Made by a program: the position numbers and the translations under genes. From Chiua virens (taxonomy: Eukaryota; Basidiomycota; Agaricomycetes; Boletales; Boletaceae): a DNA stretch of 64,000 nucleotides. The stretch is taken from the NCBI GenBank assembly GCA_019787685.1, contig JAHNUO010000032.1, positions 1 through 64,000 of the forward strand, given 5' to 3'. Under the pieces are notes generated by a model. The model did no database searches and was not told the DNA's origin. It was given only the letters and a program-made list of their open reading frames with translations. Below, in pieces: positions 21,303 through 33,237 of the stretch (position 1 is its first letter; the number at the start of each line of letters is the position of its first letter).

Positions 21303-23212
21303 TCATAATTTCGCATCCCTCAAAAGCAACGCAATACTGATTGTTTCCTGCAGTAGCGTTTTCAAGACTTCATCTCCCCAAGCAGCGGCACCCTGACATC
21401 GTGTCAGATTAGAACAATCCAGATCTGAGGTAGTGCATTCGAATAACTAACCTCGACTTGAAAGTGCAGCTTCCTATACATTGTCCACATCTGAAAAACC
21501 CTATGAGGCAAAAAGAGCGAAAGTATTAGATGGTGCAGTCCGAGGCGAGGAATATCAAATATAGACATCTTACATGATTGTGGTTAAACGCGCTCCGAGG
21601 CATAAATCCTCAACGCTGATTTCGCCGTGTCGCGTCGGTAGTTTTCTCTCTACTACGCCGAGATTCTGGAAGACGCAATGCCACGGAGGTAACCTTGATT
21701 GATGGCTGACTTCCTGATCGATTCGAGGGGGAGGCAGTTGTCCAAGGACGGGCATCGCGATGGAGAGACAAGGGTGAACTAAATACTTGTCGAACTGCTC
21801 TTGAATTTTTTTTGCAGTGATGATTAGTGTGGCCTTCTCGCTACCTTCTTTCAACGGCTGAGCCATCGGGACGCGCAATGGCATCATACAAAGAGACGAC
21901 GAGAAATACGTCTTCGGATTAACCGGTAGCTTCAAATAACGTTCGGGAGAGACACTATAAACAGACTGACGGTTAGACGTACATATTTAACACGGGAAAT
22001 ATGTGCGTTACTAACGTAGTCACGGCATGTGGAAAATCGATGTCTATTCCTGGAGGTACTGGATTCATCTTGAATTGTGCCAAACCGTTCGCTGCTTTGA
22101 ACAGCGCCGAAACCGAGACACCTATCTTCTTCGCATGTGCAACAATTGCTCTTGTTTCTGCCTCCGACAAAATTACATTGTGACGGATTGGTCGTTCGGA
22201 CATATCAAGTGGGCGGGATGGAGGAGGCAATCTGTGACCAGGCTAGTATGCGTCATTACTCCCATCACAAGGTGAGGAACCAAAACACTCGGGTCAACTT
22301 GCCGTGAATACTCGTTTCAGCTGCGCTGCAAGATCCCGCAGCAGCTCTGCACCGAATGTTTCCCATTCTTTAGGCACCCCTCCCGTTGCGGTAATGACGT
22401 CGACAGGAAGATTCTTCCACTCCTCCGAGGGTACGACCGTCACGTCCATCCCGCCACCAGATATCCATTCGCACATAAGGTTCAGTGCGTGAAGCATAGG
22501 TCCGCCATCCATCATGGAGTGTAGACCATGAAGGTAAAGTCCATATTGATTGTTGCCGTCATCGCCTTCTTTCGACGTTGCAAGCAGGTAAACCCTAAAA
22601 AGAGTGCTCGTGCCACCGGCATCAACATAAGGCAGTCGCCTGAGGTTGACATCTTTCACAAACTCAGATGAGTTGAGTGAAGATCCACGTTGTTCAACGA
22701 CAAAAATGAGATTAAGCCACGCTTCGCGGTCGGCCGCGGCGGAGGGGGTGTACACCCATCTGGGAGATTGATTGTCCTCTATGGCACAGGCAACGATAGG
22801 ACAAACAAAGCTGGGAGACGGAAGTCAGCCCCTTTAGTCAGGCAGAGATTATGATGATGTCCTTGCAGAAATTTATCAAGAGCTTGACGAGTACAATCAC
22901 TCAGTTCTTCTATCCTGAGCGAAGAGGTAAAGTTGACTCCCATGCACAGTTCACTAGCTCTGTTTGTCATCAGATCCAAAATTTGTCAAAACTTATCAGA
23001 GATTGAAAGAATCAGCACTTGCCCGTCGAAGGCCAACCAACCTTGATGCATCCGACGCTCAGAACCAATCATCGGGCTAGAGAAAGCCCACGTGGTCAGT
23101 CAAATGATAGGTGATGGCGGTATAAACACTTAAGGACCGACCGAGTATACACGGGTGGGTGGCGATTGGTATCGAGGACCCATTTCGTCTGAGAGGGAAG
23201 CAATGATTCCAT
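21303..23212 (-). CDS. HxxxD-motif acyltransferase, copy 1 (intact)
   Basis: There are eight exons: 23212-23142, 23076-23023, 22959-22867, 22810-22303, 22242-22016, 21954-21574, 21500-21452 and 21392-21303. They sum to 1473 nt and encode 490 aa without interruption. HSMMDGG in exon 4 matches the HxxxDG active site of CoA-dependent acyltransferases (condensation, BAHD and Tri3-like superfamily), where His removes the proton from the acceptor. Later blocks LSE.ETRA, SALFKAANG and FPP/LPPWQC are shared with the four other copies. The likely role is acyl transfer from CoA to a small-molecule alcohol; the substrate is unknown. Introns 2, 3 and 4 have GC donors. It is divergent from the DUF1479 gene 1.2 kb away. 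Confidence 0.85.
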
Positions 23213-24406
23213 TTGGGGCACCATTGGGCACGGTATCATTCCGCCGGTTTCAGTATCACTTTTTTTATACGAGAGTAAATCGGGGCTTAAGCTTAAACCT
23301 GTCATGCGCCACCATATCGTCCGTGAACTTTTGCTCATCAGCCACCTGTCTGGCTCCGCACAGCAAAATTAGCATCTCCGCCAATGAGATTGCCACGTCA
23401 CTCGCAAGCAGCGAACTTGGCTCACTTGAGTGGTCATTTCACCAGATCGACAGATCGGAACTTCTGTAGCCGCTGCATCGACACAATGCCAGTGGCCCTT
23501 CATGCTGTGAGAGTACCTGATATAGGGTACTGGCTGAACTTTCAAGCATCTAATACCTCTGTTCCGTTATTTTTATGACAAGAGTGAACGATCCTCACCG
23601 AAGAGCTAGAGGTAGTCGTACTACATGGTCTTGAACATAAATAGCTTTGCGCAGTGCAAGGATACGTTTGAGAACCGGTTCGTACGACTTCGAAGTGATC
23701 GTGCCAGTGTCACTACGTCAGATCTATCAAGGAGCGGTGCATCAGGGCGTGATGCTTTTTGTAATATTCCCAAGGATACTGGCCACAGTTGTCCTTTGCG
23801 TGGTGTCAATTGATACGAACGATGCTTGAAAGTATCGAGGGTGTATCTTATTACTACTCGGGCTGTTGGAACGAACATCAGCATTGGTGCATTATAGATG
23901 TCGTACTTTCTGTGCCATCCGCTGCGTCCAGCACACATCGCAGCAAGCCAGCAACATGTTGACTAAAGTGGCCAAAAGACCAAAATCATGATGCGGTGGA
24001 ATTGGTATTAAGGTCAATCCCAATGGAGGGCGGGAAGGCTCAGGCTAACCATGTGCTGCAAAGCATATGACGAAGCAGTATGTATTGCTGCAAAATCCCA
24101 AGTATCGCAACGTACTACGGTACGGCGAGTCGCGCGGATGATAGTCATGTTGCAGATGATGACCGCACCGTCTGCACGACGGGAGGGACGAAATTTTATC
24201 AAACGAGCAGTAGGTGGCTGGGAAAATGTCGGAAAAGATGCCGACTAATTGTAACCCGTTCGATCGAGCCCATCCCAGATCATACTGTACGTATCAATAA
24301 CCATTGCCAGCTGGTCGCTTGGTCCTGTCGATATTTCAACTTCCGCCCGTATAGTCGCTTGGTTTGTGGGAGTCTGTCTGGTCAGATTCCTTCTTCACTT
24401 TCTACG
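23213..24406. promoter_or_regulatory. Divergent intergenic region, acyltransferase copy 1 and DUF1479 gene
   Basis: This 1.2-kb stretch separates two outward-facing genes and must hold both promoters. I see no clear TATA box or paired motif. Frames within it are short and lack protein features. Confidence 0.35.
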
Positions 24407-26384
24407 ATGCTTCGTAGACCCATTTTTTCATTCTTCTCACGAAGCCGTAGTATCACAGGTTCACTGGGCTACTATGGTCCAAAGCCCACTGCGCGCAATC
24501 GCCTCACGATGATGGCAACTGAAGCCATTCAAGGAGGGAAGAAAGACGGTAGCATCGCCGATATATTTACTACTCTTGATCCAAACGCCACTATTGCGCA
24601 ACTCCCGGCACGGTTTTCTGCCGTCAAAAAGCATGTACTGGATGACATGGGTGTAACCCCCGATGTCATCGAGGTGGCGTGGAAGGGTGTACTCAAAGCA
24701 CTTGAACCTCGCGTGCAGGAAATCATTTCCCATGGGGCGAACGTGAGCCTTGTTTCCGACCGAGAACACTACTTTGGCATGCTCACCATCTGGTTAGATC
24801 ATTCCACGCATTCCTTATCAAGAGATAGAAGCAGGCCTGTCGGAGAGCCGAAAAGACGCAATTCGCAAAACTGGCGTGGTAGTTATCACAGGAGGCGTCC
24901 CAAAAGATGTGAGCGCACTTGTCAACCCGTCAATTAAAATATGAACGGCGACCGACGCAATCAAAACTTCAAGGAGGCGTTGAAGTGGAAATCTGACATC
25001 AAAGATTACATTGCAACGAACCCCGTGAAAGGTATTATGCCTTGCGAAACTTTCGTCTGGCAAGTTGTTCAATGTTAGTTCGACAGGTTTCCCCGCAGAG
25101 AATATACAAGTATATGAACTGTACAATACGAAGCCACAGATTTATGCCCGTACGCATGATGCTTTGCTGAATACGCAAAAATCGCTTCTATCCCTCTGGC
25201 ACTCCTCTTCCTCGTTCCCCGATTCTATCGACTTCACGACGCCTGTCAGCTATTTCGACCGTCTACGTATACGTACTCCTGGAGATCGCTCGTTTACTCT
25301 TGGCCCACACATCGACGGGGGAAGTGTCGAACGGTGGGAAGACACAGCATTTCGAAGAGTTTGGGCAAACATCCTTCGTGGTGGACAGAGTGGTTGGGAG
25401 ACATTCGACCCATTCGATGCAACATGGAGGGTCAATGCACGTCAAGATATGTATGATGCAGCGTATGTCCTGCCTTTGCCTTTCGCTTCCCCCTTCGCCA
25501 TTGCTCAGGCATCTTGTGTTGTGGAAGCATGAATACATGACTTACTTATGTTACACAGGAACCAGTGCACTGTCCTCCGATGTTGGCAAGGTTGGACGTC
25601 TATGAGCTCTACAGGTGTCAATGAGGGCACCTTGCGTGTCCTCCCCATGCTTTCGCTTGCCACAGCTTACATCATCCTACGTCCATTCTTTAAACAGCGC
25701 AGTATCGCCACAGGAAGGACGACACAAGGCAGTCAGCTTGGCTGTGGAAGATTGGGAATTGAACCTGGACGGTGTTGAATTCCCTGGCAGTATTCCCGGC
25801 AAGGCTCAGGAGTTAAATAACAGCACACATCCGCATTTACGACTTACTGAGACGATGTTAACTATCCCAAAGATAGAACCTGGAGACCAGGTATACTGTG
25901 AGCATCTATGACATTGCAAGGTTCTGGATAAATAGCGCTGATTTTGACTCACTGATCAGGGCATTGCGATAGCGTGCATGCAGTAGAAAATGAACACAAG
26001 GGCCAACAAGACTCCTCGGTGTTGTATATTCCGGCTGTTCCACTCTGCGTTAAAAAGTAAGGCGTTCTGGTCTCGATAAGATGCGTGCTGACGAATGTAC
26101 CCACCAGTGTTCTGTACCTCCACAACCAACGAAGCAATTTCGTCCGTGGCCTCCCCGCACCGTAAGTTCATGATGAATTTCTTGTGTCTCTACTTGATTC
26201 ACTAATGTATCATTGCAGTGACTTCCCTGGAGGTGAAGGGGAATCCAAATTCTCTGGCCGAGCAACTCCACAAGACATTACCACCCAGCAGGGTCGTCGA
26301 GCGCTAGGGTTCGAGGCATTTGTTGCTACAAGCGCTGCTAACACTGCGCTTGTGGACGAAGCTAACAAGATCTTGTTCGGTTGA
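24407..26384 (+). CDS. DUF1479 family protein, Fe(II)/2-oxoglutarate oxygenase-like (one frame break)
   Basis: There are eight exons: 24407-24742, 24798-24908, 24974-25031, 25087-25462, 25559-25897, 25960-26056, 26108-26161 and 26219-26384. The sum is 1537 nt, one base over a multiple of three. An extra base near 25696 restores a 511-aa protein. DUF1479 (YbiU-like) features seen are LPARF near the start, GVVVITGGVP, NIQVYELYN, SYFDRLRIR, LGPHIDGGSVERWED with the HxD metal pair, GWTSMSSTGVNEGTLRVLP, and WHCDSVHAVE supplying the distal His. The C-terminus ends in ILFG. The likely activity is oxidation of a small molecule; the substrate is unknown. The neighbouring acyltransferase hints at joint use. 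Confidence 0.85.
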
Positions 26385-27024
26385 GCTTGGAGGAAAATAT
26401 TAACCACTGACAATATTTTTCCACAAGTAAAGCTTTGTATCTTTTGTCGATTGAGTTGTTGTATTGCAGGGGCCATGCCGAAGATCGAAGGAAATATGCT
26501 TTGGAAGGTTTGAAGCAACGGTACATCATGAATACTTGAATCAAAGTGCATCTCTTTTCTCCATTTAAAAATATCTGGTAGACTTCTCGCGATCGTGGGG
26601 AATGATGTGTTGTCGAACATGCTCTTACATATATGTTATGGACTCGCAGCGCGAGAACAAAAGAAAAGAGCGCAGCAAGTAAAATCGGTGTAGAGAAGGA
26701 ACTGTCCGAGTGCATATTGACCCAGGAAGGTTGACTATTTTCGAAGGTCGATCCTGGGAGTTCAGTTTTGACGCGGCTCCTCTGGATAGGTACTAGCAGT
26801 GGCCTTCGCATGAGACAATCTTGGATGACATCAAATGAGACAGAATACAGAGAAGCGCAGCGACCCGTGAGTCGGTTCGAATCGGATCGGAAAGTAACTT
26901 TGACAGTGCAGTCACGATAACATGCATAATGTAAAGCCTCATCAATTGCTACGAGGTCCTGATCTCTCCCGAGAGGAAGTTGCCTGAGGTAGCTCTCGTG
27001 TCCGAGACGAGGAAAGCCTCCCAT
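26362..27024 (-). CDS. Hypothetical ORF (220 aa), doubtful
   Basis: A single minus-strand frame overlaps the end of the DUF1479 gene by 23 bases. A hydrophobic stretch (PILLAALFSFVLAL) could be a membrane segment. No family is recognised and codon quality is uneven. It may be chance or contain unrecognised introns. Confidence 0.25.
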   Translation of the reverse strand: MGGFPRLGHESYLRQLPLGRDQDLVAIDEALHYACYRDCTVKVTFRSDSNRLTGRCASLYSVSFDVIQDCLMRRPLLVPIQRSRVKTELPGSTFENSQPSWVNMHSDSSFSTPILLAALFSFVLALRVHNIYVRACSTTHHSPRSREVYQIFLNGEKRCTLIQVFMMYRCFKPSKAYFLRSSAWPLQYNNSIDKRYKALLVEKYCQWLIFSSKLNRTRSC

Positions 27025-27480
27025 GGCACAGGAAAGTCACAGAGAGCACACAGCAATCACAGGACAACCAGCCCGGCGTATGCTTCCCATGGAATCCATT
27101 TTGCGCGTTGACCTAGCGTTTGCCAAGTCTAGAACCCTAGTATCCGGTAACCGGTTGAAGTGGTTAGCCGCCAATAGTCCAGTTCACGGTGTTCCGAACC
27201 GATGTGCCAGAGAGGAGCTGACACGATTATGCAGGAATGTGACGAAAGAGGACGGCCGAGTGATTCTACATCATGATGGACGGTCCACGGACTGCGGTCG
27301 GCCTCGGGAACGGGAACGGGAAAAACACGTGGAGATTACCAAATTAGGAACAGCGTAGTGCGACCGCAAGACAATTGCTTGTGGGTTCGAACAACGCAAA
27401 CTCGGTCGAAATTCTGTGCGATATTCTGATTTCCCACTCGATCCGCGGCCAGACAATTTCGACCTTATATCTATTACTAC

Positions 27481-30400
27481 ATGTCTCTCAACGCCCTCCC
27501 ATACGACCTTTTGTTCAACATCGCACAATATCTCTCCATCGACGATATCCACAATCTCCAGGCGGTGAGTATCCAACCTCCTCCGCACCCTATCTCGCCG
27601 ACTCAATCGTGTTGATTCTGTATCGCAGACCTGCAAATCGCTTCGGGTGTTTACTCTAACTCGGCCCGTCTACCGTGCCCTTGCACACGGCTTACTCGCG
27701 CGCTCTCGGCCTTTGCCACTTCCAGCCTTCCAACGTCTCTCGGACCTCTCTACAAAAAACCTCATCAAAGCGGTCGACAGAGCCCATAATTTTGAAAGGG
27801 CTTGGAGGATCCGTGCGCCTCGTCCGGCCAGGTCTCCATTCTCTTTGTCTACTTCCTCATCCACCACATCCGACAGACCTGGCCAATGGTACACAAAGAT
27901 ATCTGCGCCACCAAACGAGGAGATAGATTGGTTATCACCGATTACATCGTCGTACACCCTTTGTGCAACTAAGAGCGGTCGGGTCATTTGTTGGGATGTC
28001 GCACGCGATGCCTGTCTTGCAGAGTGGGATCCACGGACGCTTTCCGAGCAGCGTGACAGCGGTGAGCCCATTTCTAAAGACGATCACAAGATGGATCGGC
28101 GCAAGTCAAAGGAAGATGACGATGATGACGATGATGACGATCAAGAGCAACTAGATTCGGAAAAGAAATGGGAGTTGTGGAAATGCCGTGTCGAGTTTGA
28201 GGAACGGGCAGTATACTTCACGATGGCGAGAGTTCTCGAGGGGTCGTAAGTGTGCAGTCTATCACATCTTGTATCCTAACTTGGATCAACAGGTACGACG
28301 ACAACCGGGTCATGGAGTTCGTTCTCATGAAACTTGCTTTCCCGCCCGAAGTGCGGGACTGTCCTTCTCCGTTGTGCCAGTCATTGACACTGATTCCGGA
28401 TCCTCACCGCTGCTCTCCTCTTAAAAGTCCAGCGAACTCTCCCCCACCATCCTCGCAGGGATCATCCCCGCAAGACTCGACCTTTCATGCGTCAAGCGCA
28501 AGCACTGATTCTTCCTACCCCGCACGTTCACCCTTATCTACGCGAACCCTATCACCTCTTCCTGAGAGTGATAGAGAAATCCCCACGCTCACTGTTTTTC
28601 CCGGCACAACCCCCTCTACGTATTCTACTTGCCCTGGGGGTCGCTTTGTGAGAACCCGAAGTACTTTGCGTGCGGGGACTCTTTTTGAAACTTCGTCGCA
28701 GTCTACGTTCGAATCCAAACCCGTATTCTTTCCACTGACATCCTTTCATACAACTGGTGTCGTCATGAATGTGTTTCTATTGGATCCGCCACGTCGTCTT
28801 TTGAGTGCATTTGTTTGGGTAGCGAGTAGCAACACTATCGGTGAGTGACTGACCAAACTCATTGTGTTTCGCATACTGATTCCATTTCAGCGCTATATGT
28901 GTTACTGGATTGGGCTAAGGACGAATACGTTTTCGTGGATACTGGGGTCAGTTGTGTAAGTATGACACTCCATTGCTTATATGTATGACTGACACGCGCT
29001 TTTTTAGCTTATATCTTCCAATTGGTCCTGCATCTTACACGAGGACCAAATTGTCATACATTCCGAAGAAGCAGACGCCGCGTATCAACATTTCTATCCT
29101 CTCAATATCCTCCGCAACTTTGTCAAGCTCCGCAAACCGAGTCTACTCGCGGCTCGCATACACAACCAAGATAATCAAACGGATCACCACTCCCAGCAGA
29201 CTTTTTCCCGTGATGAATTGCCCGCTATTTCGATTCGGCTATCTCCAATGAGATCGATATCAAGAAAGTTTGTCTTTCCGAGTGTTCAATCCCCATCTAT
29301 TGAATCTGTTGATCCTGACTTTACCACCGCTGCTGACGAGGAAAGTGATGAAGAACCCCCCGTCGAAGAACAGCCACACGCCGGATCATCGCAAACCATT
29401 GAACTACAACAAGAATCTGAAGTTGATGATAACGATGGGTTACTTGATGACAGCTCAGGGAGCTCGACGGAAGACGATGAGAGGTGGTCACAACAAGCCG
29501 TGGCGGACAGCTCGAGGTCAAAAGGAAAGGGACGAGCTGACGGTGTCAATGAGGATACCGTGGACGAGTACGAACCAGGTCTATCGTCAAGAAGAGCGAA
29601 AAACAAGGGTAAAATGCGGGAGGCGGACGCCGAACAGGATCAAACTGCAACGATGACCCAAGTTAGATCTTCATCTGCGTCGCATCAGGTGTCTCCTGAC
29701 ATCGACCATGCCTCTCCGAGCGTACCGCCCGCAGCTCCACCTCTTGTGGAGTCACACAGCCCTCCGACGTCATCGCCCGCTCAAAACCCATATCCTTTCC
29801 CACCTTGGTACCCTGAGTCAGCTCACTTCGTCCGACAGTGGTGGCCAACGCTACCGGGAGTCCCTCGACTGAGCTGCACCGTCGTTCTTCTCGCTGCCCA
29901 CGACCCTAATACTCACCGTACACGCTTCGTGCTGGCCCAGCACTACTTCCGTGTCCCGATCGTCCGTGAGCCGTCGACGTCGCATTCATCCGCATCCAAT
30001 TCACACACCAATGGAGACGGAGACGACGAGATGCTTCATCTCTGGTATGTCTCTACACCCTTCGAAGTCGTCTGTGTCCTGGATAGTGCGGGCGATAGCG
30101 ATGATGACGAAGAAGCGAGCGAGCGACCACGTCCCCTTGTTGCAGTCGATTTTGGACACGCCGTCTGGATAGAGCATGCCGCGGATTCAGGGGCCGATTT
30201 AAGTGTGGATGCGGGCAATGCGTCGTTTTCGGATAGTGATGATGATGGGGAACACGATGACGAAACATTGTCTGCAAGCATGTCGGGTGGCGCCGGCAAG
30301 TTGGGATCGGCATCCAATACTACGGGCTGTCATCACGATCTGCCTCGAAGCGCGGCAAGTGACTCGACAGGTCCACAGGATGGTGACGACACGTCATATG

Positions 30401-30651
30401 ACTCACGACGACGTCCGGTTCCCAAGTGTCTGCGCTTCGTCACGTTTCCGCCCGTGTTTACCGCAGGGGACCGGAAGGCGGAGAAGCCTGGGAACGCCTG
30501 CGCATGGCGCGAGGAAGCGGTCGTGCGGACGCTAGAAATTCCAGACGAGCTCGATCTGGACGGGGTGGAGACGATCAACATTGACCAGAGCCAGGGAGCT
30601 GTCATTTTGTCGGTCAAGGAAGGCAAAATTTTTATTTTGAGATACGAGTGA
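27481..30651 (+). CDS. F-box domain protein
   Basis: There are five exons: 27481-27564, 27629-28245, 28293-28840, 28891-28955 and 29008-30651. The sum is 2958 nt and the frame is intact, encoding 985 aa. The N-terminus LPYDLLFNIAQYLSIDDI followed by L.ATCKSLR is a classical F-box, which binds Skp1 in SCF ubiquitin ligases. Downstream are predicted beta-rich segments (GVVMNVFLLD, ALYVLLDW, EYVFVDTG, SSNWSCILHEDQIVIHSEE) interrupted by Asp/Glu runs and Ser/Pro-rich linkers. The last 100 residues return to ordered sequence. The role is probably as a substrate adaptor; the substrate is unknown. It is one of the cleanly intact genes here. Confidence 0.85.
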
Positions 30652-31057
30652 GCGATTGGTGTTACTTTATATATGTATGCATGTGCCAGTGTATGTAGCA
30701 GCCTATGGAAGGTTTGAAACTCGGATATGGTGTACTGGAATGTGCGTTCGCTTGCGAGCGCTTTAGTTCTGGAGTTGACTATGACATCTTGTCCATTTTC
30801 TGATGCTCCTCTTCAGTGAAGACATCGATTCTAATTTTGGCGAGAGACATCTTTGTGGATGAGTGGAAAAGGGAGATTAGATTGTATATACGGTTGTTGT
30901 GTCGTTCTTGGCAACATGAGTACTACTTAGTGGCGGTGCACGTTCTAATTTACTTAATTCCTGCTCTTTGATTCCGCCCTTCGCCGGTCCACAAAAAGTC
31001 ATCTCGCCCTTGGCTACACATACTTCGTCAGGTTGTGAACGGACGCAAGAAAGCACC

Positions 31058-32964
31058 ATGATGCATGATCTGTGAGCATTCCGGCACCCTCTTCGGTTTA
31101 CTCTGATTTTGACTTCTTGACTCGATCTTTCTTTAGGGGTTTTCAACAGCATGACAGGATGCTTTTGAACCAAGATCAGAAAGGACCCATTCAAATCGGC
31201 CTCGGCGATAGCGCAGGCGACGTTCCTCCGGCTTATGCGGCATATGACGTTCCACCACCTTCCCCGTCTCCGCACACTACCCATCGCACCGCAACACGTC
31301 GCGCAAGTTCTGCTACCGTGGCGCCCTCACCTAACCCAGTTATGGGGCCCAGCAGTGTCCCGCCGCGCTGTAATTCAGCATTCGTGTCTAGACCTCCTGT
31401 CTTAAACGCTGGTCAAGCATCATCAGCATCTCCGCCTTCATTTGATGGCACGCCATCCTCTCCCGGGAGCTCTAGCCTCGTCCCTCAGAGACCCCGAGAC
31501 AGAAAAAACGCATCGTGGCTCTCGCACCTGCCATTCGTATCGTCCTTCTCGGCAAAACGAATTCGCAATTCTGTTTTGTCCGTCGTGAGCGACCTCGTCG
31601 TCCCTTCGCCACGGAAACGCATTAAAGAACAGAAGAGTCCACATGAGATACTCGCTTCCCTGGCGGAAACGTGTGCAGAGCATAAGCTCTGCTTGTCTAC
31701 TATACTTCAGGAAGCATCTATTGCGGAGCACACTCCGATGTACTGGGCTATAATTTACGATCGCCAAGCGTTGCTTGAGGCCTTGTTGGTCTATTCCCGA
31801 CCTTTATCTATCCAGACCATCTCAGATATACGGCGGGCATGTCTCATTGGCTCCAATCAGCCGCTGTTTCATGCGCTTCGCGTATGTAGTCCTCCGTTCC
31901 ACCGAACGGATGGAATTCAGGTTCCAAGCGTGCGAACAGGTATGCTGTATTCGCTCGTAGGAGTGTGGGTGTGACAAATTTGATAGCCTCTGACACCTTG
32001 ATCTTGGGTGGTCGGCCCTTGGATGAAATCTTCATACAACAGATGAGCGATCAAGGATTTGTCGTCATCTTCCAAATCCCTCTTTGGCAAAAGCGGATAA
32101 CCGCGATCGGGCAAGTAAGCATGGAGTTCATTGTAGCCGGTGAGCGTTGCTCCAGTATTGATGTGTTCTGCACTCAATTGCCGGCTTGGAATAGGCAGGA
32201 TGTGGTCTGTCACCTTTTTTTCTACTGATCCTTCATTACCGGTTGCAGCGTCTGTGAAGTCGAAGAGAAGCATGAATACATGGCACGTCATACTCAGCCT
32301 GCTTGAATCCAGTGCTCCCACTTTCTTCGATTCTCGACTTGTCGTGGATCCTCCCACGAACACCGATTCGACCCAGACTCCAAGACCTCGAGATCCAGCA
32401 CCATCCACGACGGTTCGTTCGCGCGACAGGCAACCGCGCAGTCGGTCCTCGACGTACGATTGCAATTATAACGGGGCATATCCGCGTTCATCTCGTAATC
32501 CTGAAGCTTCTCTCACCTCGGAGGAAGACCCTTCATCAGCTCAGCCTCCGGCATCGACGAGTGTTGGAACACCACCCCCGATTTTCATCCACCTAGGGGC
32601 TGGTAAACGTAAACTCTCCTGCCGGGCTGAATCAGGAGAACCTCCTAGTGCGTAGTTGATTTCCACAGTCGGAGACCCGCCGCGTTCAAAACTTGGAAGC
32701 AGGGACCATTGAGACACTAACCACGCAGCCCAGCACATGGTCAGATCACGGCGTGAAGTATACAAGTGCAGCAGTGTCTCCCCTTGGAGAAGGACCTTCA
32801 TCTCCACTATTAAACGAGTGAGCTAACGTTACACAACCGATAGTTGCAGCTCAGGGTGCATCGACAGACATTCGCGATACTTGTTGCCTGATGGTACTAT
32901 GAGAGGGCGGTTAGAGGCGAGTCTCAAGAAGCCGGAGTCTTCCAAGAGTTGTATTATCTGCTAA
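31058..32964 (+). CDS. CaaX-box protein of unknown function, paralogue A (3' structure unresolved)
   Basis: The probable exons are 31058-31071, 31137-31939, 31987-32139 and 32195 onward. A downstream ATG at 31159 is an alternative start. A Ser/Pro-rich N-terminus precedes a helical domain (LAETCAEHKLCLSTILQE, then TPMYWAII.R) and a beta-rich part (PLWQKRIT..GQVSMEFI, RMWSVTFFS). All are shared with the gene at 33238. The reading frame of exon 4 stops at 32653-32655. A downstream segment in another frame still matches the paralogue and ends RLEAS...SCIIC, with CIIC a farnesylation-type CaaX box. Either an intron between about 32602 and 32696 is missed or the 3' end is decaying. No known family was recognised. 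Confidence 0.6.
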
Positions 32965-33237
32965 GGTTTTCGTGTCGTTGCAGACGAGTAGGATGGTAGT
33001 CTTCTGTGTGTGTCACTGCGTGAATCAGAAACTGCTAAGTGCAGCGTTTATTTTCGCTGCCAAATGCGGTGCGCAAGTGTAAGACGAGAAGCGGTTGCAC
33101 TTTCTCACACAGGGGCTATGCATCATCTCAGCAAATGACCCCTCCGCAGTGCATGCCAGCTGCAAAATATATGTACTCGCCATAATTATCCTGCTCGCCA
33201 ACTACCACTCTATACCGAGCCGCAGCAATTTTGAACT

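Noticed and set aside
27360..27410. GGTTCGAAC, like a tRNA B box
   Set aside because: No T-stem, acceptor stem or upstream A box can be paired around it.
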